Assembly (NCBI GenBank): GCA_022836615.1
Contig: MU405218.1
Location: 248,001 to 312,000 of the forward strand
Direction of reading: 5' to 3'
From: Annulohypoxylon bovei var. microspora
Taxonomy: Eukaryota; Ascomycota; Sordariomycetes; Xylariales; Hypoxylaceae
Length of the DNA stretch: 64,000 bases
The notes under the pieces are model-generated. The model saw only the letters and a list, made by a program, of their open reading frames with translations. It was not told the DNA's origin and searched no databases. A program made the translations under genes and the position numbers. Every line of letters starts with the position of its first letter. The stretch's first letter is position 1. Of this stretch, positions 1 through 12,334 are shown piece after piece.

Positions 1-1413
1 AACTGTACATAAGATAGATGGCATCAAGCATGGATAGCCTCTCTGTACTAGAACAGAATTGAGCCTAGTCTCAAAGAATTCTACAGTTATCATTTTTTAC
101 TTTAATAAGTCCTGTCTCTATTCGTGTAGGTATGATGTGATGTAATCTGTAAGGTGTATAAGGTAATTGTACGATGAATAACGAAGTAGATATTTAGTTC
201 TGAGTTGTATTAAAGTAGGTAGGTAATAGACATCTAGATATGGGTACCTACAAATGTACTCCAGAGCTAGGTACCTATGTTTGTGAATTATCGGTAACTA
301 CCTAGGTAGGTGGTGTAGAGAGTGTGATTCACAGTGATTCATAGGTATATACCTCTTAGGTAGATTATTCTGCAGACCGTTTTCGTTTGACCGCCCGATA
401 GCATAGTAGGGTAATTTACATTTATTTCTGACAAGTTTCTTTTTTTCACTTATTCATCTCCTTCAGCTACCCCGAACCCAAACCCACCCACTTACAATTC
501 TCAACTTTTCACTTAACACCTTTCACTTTATTCACATCAGCTTTCACGCACCTTTTTTATCGATTACTTATACAACGACATTATCGCTAACGACACACAT
601 TTATACATATTAAATACGTATGTACACATCATTTTCTTTTCTTGTCTACACTATACCATGCCTGTATGCTTTGGTGCTTTGGTATGTACATTGATACATG
701 TAAATACAGGCTGCAGCTGTCCGCCGGGTGTTTAGTCATTGGTTTTCGCTTCACCTGGCATGTTTCAATTCACATTTTTTTCAGCCCACTAGCCCACACT
801 CTCAGCCACATTCGCCCCACCTATCTACTGGTTCCACATTCACCTTTTCCCAGCCGCGCTCTTCTAGTCCTCTTCCAATTCCTTGTTTCCTCTCCACTTT
901 TATCTGCGCAAGCCCCAAAAGCCTGGGATCGTGTAAACTTTGACAACACGACCGCTGAACGTTGAAAGTCCCATTTAGGACTGAACTTTCAACTCTGCAA
1001 CAACCCACCTTTGCAACTCTCTCGAGGTATTACAATTTAATCCTCTTTTATATTTCTTCATCATACAGAGAGTGTAGTACTTGTACTAAATTTTATTTAG
1101 TCGCGCCTTGTGCGAACGAGGCTGATTTGGTCTCTTCTCGTCCTTTTTTTTTCTTTTCTTTTTTTTTTTCTTTTCTAACCTGAACCTGAACCTATTAGAT
1201 ATTTGGTACCACAGTAAGTAACCGACTCTCCGATTTCTCAACGGCGTGACGCCAAGTACGCAACCTTTAAACTGACCACCTCGACCAACCTGTCAGCCTC
1301 AAGTAACCACTACTACTACCACCAACACATCACTTTTCGCGCTCGAGCATCGCAACGCACTGTACTCTTCGATCGCGACGCAAACACTAACGTTTCACGA
1401 CATCTCGAGTTGG
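1..1413. other. Left-edge spacer and probable 5' leader of the RG-rich protein gene
   Basis: No reading frame here looks like a gene. The first 350 bases carry several GGTACCTA/TACCTAGGTA-type palindromes. Long pyrimidine runs lie at 1143-1176, and a GTAAGTAAC at about 1211 could be a donor of a 5'-UTR intron, but no matching acceptor can be proved. The last few hundred bases probably contain the transcription start of the gene beginning at 1414. Confidence 0.5.
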
Positions 1414-4400
1414 ATGATGGCGACTGAGCCTACCCTCAATCAGCCGGATGCATCTTTAACTGAACCTACCCTCGTAAGTACTTCGTGTTGCCCTTCGTCC
1501 GCAACCCTACCACGACCCTACCCCGAGGCCTTCCATCTCCCAAATCCTCGCTTCTAATCCATTCTGCTGTCCTCTGCTTTCTGTTATCCCTATGCAATTG
1601 CTCGACTGCGCTGTCGTCGCAAACTACTTACTCACGTGCATTTCACTACAGGCTCAGTTAGCTGTTTCAAGCAACATCGCTCAAGATGCCGGCCACTCGA
1701 GTGCTGCACTAAACGGATCCGTTTCCGACGTCGAGAATAAACAAATCGCAGAAATTGTTGATGAGCTAGTGAATTCAGCTGAGGTTTCCGTAAGTGGGGG
1801 GTCAGATACGGAATCATCCAAGGCACGCCTCGGTGACAAGAGTCATGCGCGAACTTCATCTAGCATCAAGAAGCCTCAGAGCTTCAAGTCGGTTTCGGTG
1901 AATCGCACTTATCTTGCTTCCAAGACAGCTACGAACTCTACTGCCCGCCCTGACTCTTCCGCCGGCTCGGCCTCTTCTACGCCGCAGCCTACCCCTAGTG
2001 CTTCTGCTTCTCGCCTGAAGCTTGTCGCCAAGTCTGGCAGTAGCCTAGGTGGTTCTACTAAGACCCTGAGCAGCAATGGTAAACCTGCTTCTGCGCCCGA
2101 TCCCAACACTGTTTGGAATCGTAACAAACGTAAGTAATAGCAGAATATATTACTTCCTTCATTAGCCTTAGATTCCCTCTAACTTTTATAATAGCTGTCA
2201 CTCAACCTGAGCAGAAGAAGTTGTCTGACGAGGAGCTTATGCATAAGTACGGCATACATATGGCGGGTCGTCTAGGACCGGAGGATACTAAAGGACAGTC
2301 AAATTGGGCTGATATCGACGATGACGAGGAATGGGCTCCCGAGACGATAACGTGGACCGATGGTACTAAGATTACCTTGCCGCATGAAAGTGTTCCAAGC
2401 CCTATCGCAGTCCCGGCTATACTCGACAAGGAACCGGCTCCCTTGCCACCGAAACCGAAGTCACCCGCTCCGACCTTAAGCGCGACTGGATCTCCTTCCG
2501 TCAAACCAGGCGTTGTAGCAGGCGTTGTAGCTGGTGTTGTGGCAGCAGCAGGAAAAAGCCTCGTACTCAAAGGCGCACCTGAGAAGCCTACTCTGGTGGC
2601 AAAACCGCCTGCGCTACCGACGCCTGCTAAGTCGCCATGGGCACGCTTACCCCCTGTCGAAAAAGTACCGCCTGTGCAGTTAGATACGCTCAACATAGGA
2701 TCCGCTTTGAATTCTCCTATTACGAAGAGCGCAACTACCCCTTCGACCAAGGAGATTGCCGCAGATGACTTTAGCCGATCTGGTTTCCGGGATGGGCATG
2801 CTGGTAACCATAGTCAGCTCTATAACTCGCACTCGGGACGATATGAGCCGGTGACGGATCGTAGAGGCTCTAGGAATGAATCTTACGGCCGTCAGCCCGC
2901 CGTCCTCCAGCGGCCTCATCACCATGACCAGCAAGGTCCCGCAGAACCGTCAGCAGCTTTCCAGACGAGCAGAACTAGTGGTCAAGAAGGTCCTTATCGC
3001 CGTCGCGGCTCTTCTAACGTCAGTGGTACTAGTGGTATCCTAGCTCACAAACTGGGCAAACCTTACGATATTCCACCTCCACCAGAATCGTTCCAATCTG
3101 GAGCGGGCTCCGTCACTGGTGCTGAGAGTCCCCTCTCAACCCACCAACCTACACCGCGACTGCCAGTCGCTCACCCGTATCAACCGCGACCATCCCCTGG
3201 TCAAATCCACGCCACTCCCTCCTATAGCGCACCTGCCGCTGATGTGCAGCCCACCGACGAATTAGCCATACAAAAAAGGGTCATGCGTGAGGGTCGTGAG
3301 CAGGCGATTCGACGTAGATTGGAGCAAGAGGCACGTGAAGAGGAGGCACGCAAGGCTCGGATTGCCGAGAAACTCAAGGCTATGGGCCCTGCCCCTGAGC
3401 GGAAGAGTGCTAGGAAGGAAGGAAACAATGACGATTCCGCCGCTGGCCCTACTTCGCAAGCAACGGTTGATCCTACTTATGTGGATCCAAGCACTGCAGC
3501 AGTAGCAATCAATGCAAGATCCGGGGCTGACAATCGGGCAAATGGGGAGGCTAAGAGGCCTCTTGGTCAAGTTGATAACCCTCAGGGCCACCCCATGCAA
3601 ACTCCTAACGTGTCGAAGGCTCAGCACCCGACGTCCTGGCCTGAAGCTCACCCGCATCCAGAGCGATATCCCTCATGGAGCAATGGTCCTCAGAACACGT
3701 CACGAAACGTCTGGGGCGCTCCTGGAAATGATCGATCTCTTGGGAATGGGACTTTCAACCCAGATCTAGGAACGCTACCTGATTCCCGCCCAGCTCCCAT
3801 CAATGAACGCAACCATCGCCCAGCGCCAATCGGGCCTCCCCGTTCCTCCTCTCAACAACCCGTGCGCCCTGAGACGATGTCTGGTAATCGCTTGGCCCCT
3901 ATCGGTCCACCTCGCGGTCGCTCCTCCAATATGTCCCAAGGACCCGAGTCAGGTTCTGCGAATCCCTGGAAGTCTTTCGCCTCCGGTGTTAAAGATGACG
4001 ATCGTAGACGAGCGATAGATCTACAGGTGAAGATCGACGCTCAGAGGGACGAAACTTCGCTCCCGATCAGCGAGGACTGGCGCACAAGGGCTGCACGTAA
4101 GGCTCAAGCGGTGTCGGGTGATGCTAGACAAGGTCTAGCCGATGCGGTCAATAACCATAACGAAGCCCGATCGGGCAGTTCGTTCAATGCTTCTACGACG
4201 CATGCAGCACGTGATGAACCTCCTGTGAAGCCGACCGATGAGGAACTTTCCCGGTGGAAGGGTCGTATGCCTTCAGATATGGCTGCCGCTAGAGAGGCCA
4301 GGGAGGCGGCTGCCAGGGTAGGCGAACCGACAAATGACGAAATCTCCAGATGGAAAGGCCGTATGCCTTCGGATTATGCTTCCGCCCGAGAGTCTAGAGA

Positions 4401-5556
4401 TTCTGTTACTGGAAAGATGAATGGAGGCCGTGCAGAGTCTGGTAGACAGCCCGCAGTTGGGCACCCTAAACGAACTGTACCTGGCCCTTCGACCCAAGCC
4501 AGAAGCAGCTCTCGTTTCTTCCCCCCTACTCGAGAGTCGCAGTATCACGATGACCTCCAGGAGCAGTTCCGCACGAGATCACCCACTCCGCCTCCGCCCA
4601 CTGCAGATGGCCATCCAGTATTTGATGGCGACGTTACTCGTCCGCACGTGGCCTTACCGCCGACTCGTCCAATAGTCAAACTGCCACCCCCTACCAACTC
4701 TGCAGACCCCAGCCCTGTTATGCCGTCTGCTAAGCCGGCGCCAATCTCCTTCGCAGCTGCGGCTGCAGCACCTCTCAGACCACATCAGCAATCCGCTGGC
4801 CCTCGTCCCTCTAGCAGAGGGAGGGGATACGGCGGAATTCCTCAGACAGCGCATGAGATCGCATCCCAGGAAAACTGGCAGGATAGAATCAACACGCTCT
4901 TTGGCAAACACACTTCACCCGTGCCCACGCCCGCAAAGTCTATGGCTGTGGATTCTTCGAGTAGAATAGCGTTAGAGCACGCGCATTCATATGACCCTGC
5001 GACGGTTGCGCTGCCCGGTCTTTCCCACTCGGTGAGCTCTGTAGCTTCCGAAGGTAGTGACTACACTAGCAAGGAAATGGCCGAGGAATGCTTCGGAGAG
5101 CAAGAGATGGGTTCGCTACCTACGGTCCGCTTGCCTAGTGAGGCACCTGATGCTTTGTGGCAACCAGCGGAACTTCATGCAGAGCCAATGCCCGTCAAAT
5201 TACGAGTTGACCCAACAGGTGCGGAAGCGTGGAGATTTCCTGCTCCCGAGGTGTCCAATGGCAGAAACGTGATCCGAATCTCAGTTCCTTTCATGACAGA
5301 GGCTAAGACTGCTCTAATGAAGCACGAGAATGGCCGGTCGAATAGTAACCAACGCCGACAGGGTCCCCGTGGAGGTGGTGCCCGACGGTTATCAGGCCGC
5401 GGAGGCCAACGCGGCGGTAGGGATCATCCCGACCACCCTGGTGATCACACCTCATCTCATCCGCCCAGCCGTCCTTCCACGCGTAGTGGACGCGGAGGCT
5501 ATAGGCCCCGAACGGAGAATATGACAGGTAGACACACGTCCTCTCAGTGGTGTTAA
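1414..5556 (+). CDS. Large disordered RG-rich fungal protein, function unknown
   Basis: Three exons (1414-1473, 1652-2129, 2195-5556) give 1,299 residues. Both introns have GTAAGT donors, and the joins keep frame (…TEPTL/AQLAV… and …NRNK/PVTQPEQKK…). I do not recognise a named domain. A compact, probably conserved block lies at about residues 180-240 (LSDEELMHKYGIHMAGR, then an acidic W-rich stretch with WTDGTKI). The rest is Pro/Ser-rich and probably disordered. A charged helical segment rich in Arg, Glu and Ala sits near 534-576. The motif SRWKGRMPSD occurs twice, 32 residues apart, at about 865 and 897. The C-terminus (about 1232 onward) is an RGG/RG tail. RG tails often bind RNA or are arginine-methylated, so a role in mRNA or translation is a reasonable inference, not shown. 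The ATG at 1414 is followed directly by a second in-frame ATG. Confidence 0.8.
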
Positions 5557-7303
5557 AGGATCAAACGCCTCAAAGATCTGATCGTACTTGGCTTATTGAC
5601 AACACTCACCGAAGTTCTCCTTACCTACTGTATACTCGACTGCAATTTATTATTGCAAATTTCATCTTCTTACTGTCGCACGGATTATAAGCCTGTCCCT
5701 GCACGGCAGTTTGTACAACAAAGTTTCCAACGCATTTTCTCTGCGTTCTTATGAAACCAAATGTCATTAACCCTTTTCTACTATGATGCAACAAAACCCT
5801 GATTCCGCAAAACATAATGGTAAACTAGTCCGTTCGGCTCCGGTATCCATTGTCAGATCCTCTTTGTCGACCTCTCACTATTGGTATCCTGAGATTATAT
5901 TCAGCCAGGGGACTTGTGCATTTTCCTTTTGCACTGGGCTGGTTGGCGGCGGGTCACGACTTTTCATATACGGCACCGGATTGTCGGACCATGGATCCTT
6001 GGGGCGTTGTCGGAACGGAGGGTTTGGAAAAGTCTCCCTAGTGCGGATGACTAGATATGAGCGAGAGGAACCGACTACTAACTAACTAACTAACTTCACT
6101 GACAAAATGATATCTCTGGAAACAATGCGGCGGCGCGGTACGCACGCAAGTAAGCATGCGTGGGTTTTTGCCATCAAACTCTTCTTTTTACTACCTTGAG
6201 CAAGGCACGAGTGAGCTTGTCGTCGCGGCACGGTAGGCCTGTGTGTACGAGCTGGGAGAGTCTATCGACGTTGCTCTGTCCTATCCTGTATCACACTTGA
6301 CCCGATACGGATGCGCAGAGGATAATGATGTCTCGCACCCACCGGCTCTTTGCTATATTGGCTTAGCAGTTCGCTCTTCTGATCAGAAACTCATTAATTG
6401 AGAAATTCCCCCCACAGAGATGTGTTGATTGTGGTTCTCGTGACTGGTGATACTTCTTGTGACCTGATTGGTAGACACAATTGCGTTGTTGCTATTGGCT
6501 ATACGATAAGTGTAGGATTGTATAGTCTTATAGGGCTTGCGTCTTAAGGACAGCGAGGTAAGCTGCCCCTTCGAGTGTAAGTACCTACCTGGATAGTTCA
6601 ATGTTGACCTCATCGGTGAAATTCATTTCAAACTATGATTGGTATAGTTATAGCAACCCAACTTATTAAGCCAGACTTATAGTTCTTCGTCTTCGCTCGT
6701 ACGGACTAGAATAAAAGAAGTTTCCAGTAATACTAGGTACATAGGTACAAAAGGAAGTTCGCAAGTCTAGAAATACATATATGACACGGTATTTTAGAGA
6801 CTGAACTCAATTCATACTGGAACTCAACTTGGGATCCTGTTCGACTATGAACTCATAAAACTCTACGATCTATACCTCCCTTTCACTGATGGCATTCTCC
6901 ATAATATGGATATCTTTCTCCTCTCGTATTATCCTCATCTAGGTACCTAGCTCAACGTAGGTAGTGATTGATATCTTAACTCCTATCTAACCCTAGACTC
7001 CATGCGCCTAATCCTCGCTCTCTCGTGGCTATTTCATTCATTATCTCCATTCGTCGTTTGCATGGCATAACACAACACCTTAGAGCTCCGTGGTTATCTG
7101 AAGGTCATCTCATCGCATCCCCTGTTAAACCAAGCAACCAGCAGACTATGTAAACGTCCATGCATAGGTACACGTCACACATCACAAATCATGAGTCTGA
7201 ATCAGTTCAGTTCAGTAGCTCTCACATCCTCATCTCCCCCCCTTTAACGCCTCCAGCGCCAGGGTTTAAACATCGATGTCATTCATGGTTCTTATATCCC
7301 GGC
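5557..7303. other. Convergent spacer between the RG-rich gene and MCM6
   Basis: This stretch holds the 3' UTRs of the flanking convergent genes. Small open frames (for example 5783-6085) have no domain-like composition and no splice support. A short CTAA tandem run is at 6078-6092, and a CTAGGTACCTAG palindrome is at 6939-6950. I see nothing else. Confidence 0.5.
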
Positions 7304-10300
7304 TCAGACCTCCTCTATCGCGCAATTCGGATGCAGCACGTAGACCACCTTCTGCGGCGCCGACTCGCCGGCCGCCGCCTGGTCGCCGTCTTGGGCTAGT
7401 CCGTCGCCGCGGACCGCCATGAGGATGTTGTCCTATTCCGCAGTTAGCATTACATTACACCACATAACAAAAAAAGAAGAAAAAAGGCAAGGAAAACATA
7501 CCTTGACCATCTTCTTCAGCACCATCTTCGCGACGCCCATCTCGCGGTGGTAGTCCTCCTCGCCCTCGAGCTCGTCCTCCTTCTGCTCGAGATACCACTC
7601 GACGAGCGCGTCGCCGTCGACGCCTTCGCCCTCGCCCGACGCCTCGTCCTCGTTGACGCGCGACACGAGCAGGTTCACCATGGCGATGTACTTCTCGTAC
7701 GTGATGGCCGTCTTCTTCTTCGCTGCCGCCGCCGCCGGCTCCGCCGCGCTCGGCTCTCTGCTGCCCTGTGCGCTGGCCTCGTTATCCGGCTCGTCGTCCG
7801 CGGCCTCGGCCTCGCCCATCTCCTCGTCGCCCTCCTCGTCCCTAGCCCCAGAGACGGCGCGGTCCGCGGCCGCGATGAGGGCGGCCGAGTCCTCGGGCTC
7901 GTCGTACTCGTCGTCGTCCATCTCGACGTCGTCGTGCTCGACGGAGATGATGCTCTGGCGCAGGAGGTGGAAGGCCTCGTCGACGAACTCGGGGGCGATG
8001 TCCTCGACGCAGTTGGTCTTGGCGATGGCCTCGGACAGGCGGATGAGGCTCTCGAGCTGGCGGACGGTGATGCGGTAGCTGTTCTTGCCGATGCCGCCCT
8101 GGGCGTCGTCCGCGCGCAGCTCCTTGTACTTCTCCACCAGCCGCTCCTTGGCCTCGTCCGAGAACTCCGGCCGGAACGTCCGCGCGAACCGGATGTAGCG
8201 CTGCAGGCACTCCGTGCTGAACTCGGGCTCGATCGCGCTGTCGCGCAGCGCGTGCAGCCCCACGATGTGCTCCGCGAGGTGGCGGTCCACCGCCTCGTTG
8301 CACTCGTCGAGGACGACGAAGAAAAGGTCGAAACGCGACATGATGGGCGCCGACATGTTGATGTTGGATCTCAGCGTGGTCTTGCGGTTGTAGCGGCCGC
8401 CGACCGGGTTCGCGGCCGCGAGGATCGACGTGCGCGCGTTGAGCGTGGCCTGGATGCCGGCCTTGGCGATTGAGATCGTCTGCTGTTCCATGGCCTCGTG
8501 GATGGCGACCTGGTCCGCGATGTCCATCTTGTCGAACTCGTCGATGCAGCAGATGCCGTTGTCGGCCAACATTAGTGCACCGGCTTCGATCGTGAACTCG
8601 CCCGTCTCCTCGTCTTTGACGACCGCGGCTGTGAGACCGGCGGCTGAGGAGGCCTTTCCAGACGTGTAGACCGCGCGGGGGGCGAAAGAGCAGACGTATT
8701 TCAAGAATTGGGATTTAGATGTAGACGGGTCGCCGACGATGCAGATGTTGATGTCACCTCGAAGGGCCATGCCCTCGGCGGTGGTCTTATGGACACCGGA
8801 CATCAACTGCAGAAGGAGACCTTTCTTGACGATATCGTGGCCATATACCGTGGGCGCAAGGGACTGGACAATGCGGGCGTAGATATGGTCACTATGGACC
8901 ATCTCACGCAGCTCATCGATTTCGCTCGGCGTCATAGAGTTGAGAACGGCCGTCTGAGCCTCCTCAGCAGTTTCGGCCGTATCAGCCGATGTTTGGGTTA
9001 GGGAATTGATGATATCGTGGACCTGGCGCGAAGCAGACTGACCCGGTGAAGACGAGTCAGGGGTAACCATATTGGCCAGGAAGGCCAATCGGTACGTCAG
9101 GTCGCGAACACCCAGAGATTTCAAGCCCGAAACTCCGCTACCACCAACGTCGTTGCCGCGCGGCGTATTCCGGTCATCTCGAATTGCCATAGGTCTAACA
9201 CCCGGAAGACCCAGCTGACTTACGTCAGGTACCACGATCAATGCGCCGGTGAAGATGCACTTCTCGCCAGCCTTTGCGCGGTCCACCATCTCGCCTCGCA
9301 GGATGACGTCCATCGTCCGCGGCATGCTGCCTGTAGGGATTTCCGAACTGTTCTCCTGGATGCGGACCTTCTGCCAATCGACGAAGGTGCTTTGTCTGAT
9401 ATCCAGCTGCCACGCTAGACGGTTTCCACACTCCGCGTTGGGACATTGCGTAGGCTCCGTATACCGAAACGTTTGCTCGACGTTCGGGATGACAGATCGG
9501 CAGTTCTCGCAGAGGAAAGTCGCGAGAGAAAGTTCGGGTCGCACTTCAGAGGTACGTGTGACGGTTCCAGATATCGAAAGTAGCTGGCCGATGTTCTTGG
9601 CGCGTAAGGCACGAACTCGAGAGACGAGAGGGAGGTTATAGAAAGCAATGGCGAATAGCTTATCTGTCTGTTGGTTTGCCGTTTTGTTGCCCTGAAGCTC
9701 TGACTGACTTCCCGAGCCGACATTGCTTGCGCCTGATGTTGTCTGGCCGCTAGATGTAGTGGCCTGTCGATGTTCGCGGAAATACTGAGGTTCGTGCTTG
9801 GCGATCATGTTATGGAGAGCATTAGTGAGGAAGGGGAGGAATCGGTAATATTGCGTGTTAATGGCATTGGACAGACCGCCATTTTGGTAGCTGGCGATAT
9901 GATTATAGTTGACGTAAAAGGTCGATAATTGGTAAATGCGCATGCCGTGGATTTGGGCTACGTAGAATTTGTCCGTAGTAACGGCACTCGAGGTGGGCGC
10001 ACCGGACGAGGCAGGGTCTTCGATGAATCTTTTCCTTTGGTCAATTGTGATATATACCGTTTACAAAACGAGACGTACTCTTCTATAAAGTTTTCAAAGT
10101 GTTCCTGAACGGTGATACCAATCTTATCTTCTACTCTAGGAATAGTAGCAGGATCTCGTCGTCTTGTCCGACTAGGAATCTGGTCGTCTGCGAAGCCGTC
10201 GGCCTCGTCATCGCTAGGAGCTGCTAGACTTTCGGAGGGAGGTCCTCGTGGTCGTGCTGAAGAACCTCTGTTAAACGGTCTCGCTCTAGGAGTTGTTGCA

Positions 10301-10353
10301 GGTCTCGAAGGTGCGTCGGACATTAACATGCCCGAATCGCTTGGAGTCGCCAT
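7304..10353 (-). CDS. MCM6: DNA replication licensing factor MCM6
   Basis: Subunit of the MCM2-7 replicative helicase. Exons on the minus strand are 10353-10079, 10034-7502 and 7432-7304, giving 978 residues, the usual size for fungal Mcm6. Residues 1-75 are a Ser/Pro/Arg-rich tail. The zinc motif uses C267, C270, C289 and C294, and the diagnostic WQKVRIQENSSEIPTGSMPR follows. The AAA+ core has Walker A GDPSTSKS (526-533), Walker B CCIDEF (587-592) and the arginine-finger motif SRFD (658-661). An acidic stretch precedes the C-terminal winged-helix region. The donor of intron 1 is GTACGT, and the junction reads FIEE/KRFIEDP. The ATG at 10353 is chosen because the upstream in-frame codon is only TTG. 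The gene is divergent from REX4 over a 602-bp spacer that contains an ACGCG/E2F-like site. Confidence 0.96.
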
Positions 10354-10497
10354 TGTCAAGTGAATAGCTTATATGAAAATGACAATTCGTAGTTGTTTTA
10401 GTGTTGAGGAATAGTGTAATTATCACAAGCCTTCGATCACGAGTATTCGTCAAGATTAAAAAAATAAGGAGTTAAGTGGAGGGGCAGAACGGGGCCT

Positions 10498-10541
10498 AAG
10501 TCGCGTCGCGTGTTAAATCTAGTAGACGCGACTTTTGGCGC
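10498..10541. promoter_or_regulatory. Palindromic ACGCG block plus E2F-like site in the MCM6 promoter
   Basis: The arms AAGTCGCGTC (10498-10507) and GACGCGACTT (10525-10534) are perfect reverse complements separated by 17 bases. TTTGGCGC (10534-10541), an exact match to the E2F consensus TTTSSCGC, abuts the second arm. ACGCG is the core bound by fungal MBF, which drives G1/S transcription. The block lies 145-188 bp upstream of the MCM6 ATG. Binding is inferred, not shown. Confidence 0.5.
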
Positions 10542-10923
10542 TAGGCTCCATACAAATATCTTAGTAGCCAATCATAAAACGTATCTCTAAGTGGTTGCAG
10601 ATGCCAAGGATTTATATTCGATAATAAAATATTATTTCTATATGAATATGCTAGAAAAATATTATATATGGGGAATATCGGAAAATTGAAACTTGAGGAT
10701 TACAACAAATGAAAATAGATGCCGTTATTCATCAGAAGCAACAAGATAAATCTTTCATATATGTGATTTATCTCATGAAGTCGTGTCTAGTCTCTTATAT
10801 CCTAGCCACCTCTGAACCCCTCATACTTTGACCGAAGATTTACCAGTATTATACATTAAGGTCTTACGATATCAAAGCGCTACTGGGGCAAACCTCAAGA
10901 CTAGCCACTCACTCATCCATACC

Positions 10924-10944
10924 ATGAGTGCAGCCGCGCAATAA
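10924..10944 (+). promoter_or_regulatory. Short upstream ORF before REX4
   Basis: ATGAGTGCAGCCGCGCAATAA encodes MSAAAQ and stops 11 bases before the REX4 ATG. The context ACCATGA is favourable. If it lies in the transcript leader it would reduce or re-route initiation on REX4. Confidence 0.4.
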
Positions 10945-10955
10945 CTACGAAAGCA

Positions 10956-12041
10956 ATGGCGCAAGAGTTATCCTCGAACTGGAAGAAGCTACAAGCAAAA
11001 ATCCAGTCCGAATCCACCACCACCACATCATCATCATCATCAGCGCCAAACACCACGGCTAAGAGGAAAGCCGACAAGCCGCCTTCTCACCCTAATTCTC
11101 ACTCAAAACGGCAAAAGACACGGGAAGTGCAGCCGTCAAGAGCACCTACCAAGACCCCCCGAAAGCCCGCCCCTAACCCCCTAGCAAAGGCCCCGATGGG
11201 CGTCACACAATCCTCCGCCATCGCGCGCGGCACGCCCAGCACCATCACGCCCTCGCTCGCGCTCTGGGCCGAGGACAACGACGTGTCGCCGGAAGACCTA
11301 GCCGAGGCCTACAACCTCGGCGGCAAGCGCACCGCCCCGCCAACGCCCTCCTCCTCCGCAGACGAGCGCGCGCGCGTCAACGAGGGGCTGGCCCCCGGCG
11401 TCGAGGTGGGCAAGTACATCGCGCTAGACTGCGAGATGGTGGGCGTCGGGCCGGAGGGTCGCGAGTCGGCGCTGGCGCGCGTCAGCGCGGTGGACTTCCA
11501 CGGGCGGCAGGTGTACGACTCGTTCGTGCGGCCGCGGGAGCGGGTGACGGACTGGCGGACGGCGATCACGGGGATCACGCCGCGGGTGCTGGGCGCCGCG
11601 CGCGAGTTCGACGCCGTGCAGGGCGCCGTCGCGGACCTGCTGCGGGACCGCATCGTCGTCGGCCACGACATCCGCCACGACCTCGCCGCGCTGCAGCTGA
11701 CGCACCCGAGCGGCGCGGTGCGCGACACCGCGCGCTTCGCCGGGTACAGGAAGTATGGCCACGGGCCCAAGCCCGCGCTGCGGGTCCTGGCCCGCGAGGT
11801 CCTGGGCCTGGAGATCCAGACCGGGCATCATTCGAGCGTTGAGGATGCAAGGGTCACGATGCTGCTATTTCGCAAGAAGAAGTCGGATTTTGATGTCCAA
11901 CACGCGAGTAGGTATGGTTTACCTGTAGAGAAGACGGTGGCGAGTGAGACGGTGCGAGGGGATGGTGGGGGTGGTGATAGTAAGGGGAAACCGTCTAAGC
12001 CTAAAAAGAGTCAAGGCAAGAAGAAAAAGAAGAAGCACTGA
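10956..12041 (+). CDS. REX4: RNA exonuclease 4 (DEDDh family)
   Basis: Single-exon gene of 361 residues. Residues 1-130 are basic and low-complexity, with Thr/Ser runs and a KR-rich nuclear-type segment. The exonuclease domain spans about 150-310. Its catalytic residues are visible: D158 and E160 in ALDCEMVG, D238 in VVGHDIRHDL, and H292/D297 in HHSSVEDAR. The Lys-rich tail ends in a run of lysines. Yeast Rex4 acts in pre-rRNA processing in the nucleolus, and vertebrate REXO4 is a related nuclease. The central part (about 11200-11800) is far more GC-rich at third positions than either end. The gene faces the methyltransferase gene tail to tail across 293 bp. Confidence 0.93.
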   Translation: MAQELSSNWKKLQAKIQSESTTTTSSSSSAPNTTAKRKADKPPSHPNSHSKRQKTREVQPSRAPTKTPRKPAPNPLAKAPMGVTQSSAIARGTPSTITPSLALWAEDNDVSPEDLAEAYNLGGKRTAPPTPSSSADERARVNEGLAPGVEVGKYIALDCEMVGVGPEGRESALARVSAVDFHGRQVYDSFVRPRERVTDWRTAITGITPRVLGAAREFDAVQGAVADLLRDRIVVGHDIRHDLAALQLTHPSGAVRDTARFAGYRKYGHGPKPALRVLAREVLGLEIQTGHHSSVEDARVTMLLFRKKKSDFDVQHASRYGLPVEKTVASETVRGDGGGGDSKGKPSKPKKSQGKKKKKKH

Positions 12042-12334
12042 TATATAATATATAAGAAAATCGTAATAGAAACAAGTCATCCAGTCCGAGTCCAAATCTA
12101 GTTGGTCCATATCACGTTCTTTGGCTTCGAGTATTTAGCATCAAAATGGCATATCGTATTAGAACTCTGCAGAGCTATGTCCCTAAACGACTTGATAAAA
12201 TAAACCCAAAATACCCCTTTCTCTAATAAGATACGCTCCGCGCCATGCAGTCGTAATAAACGTAGACTTGGTCTATACATAATAGGGGAATAGCACCCTT
12301 CTATAGGCGGTTTAAACCCCAGACCCTGACCAGA

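Larger units (their letters stand above)
10354..10955. other. Divergent promoter region between MCM6 and REX4
   Basis: Shared spacer between two divergent genes. It is AT-rich from 10600 to 10870, with a G/C-rich palindromic regulatory block at 10498-10541 and a six-codon upstream ORF at 10924-10944; both are listed separately. Confidence 0.6.

Noticed and set aside
642..1183. Small frames near the left end
   Set aside because: Overlapping frames on both strands with Ser/Phe/His-rich, pyrimidine-tract composition; no conserved feature.
7547..8473. 308-codon open frame on the plus strand
   Set aside because: Mirror of the GC-rich part of MCM6; no domain and no start or splice context.
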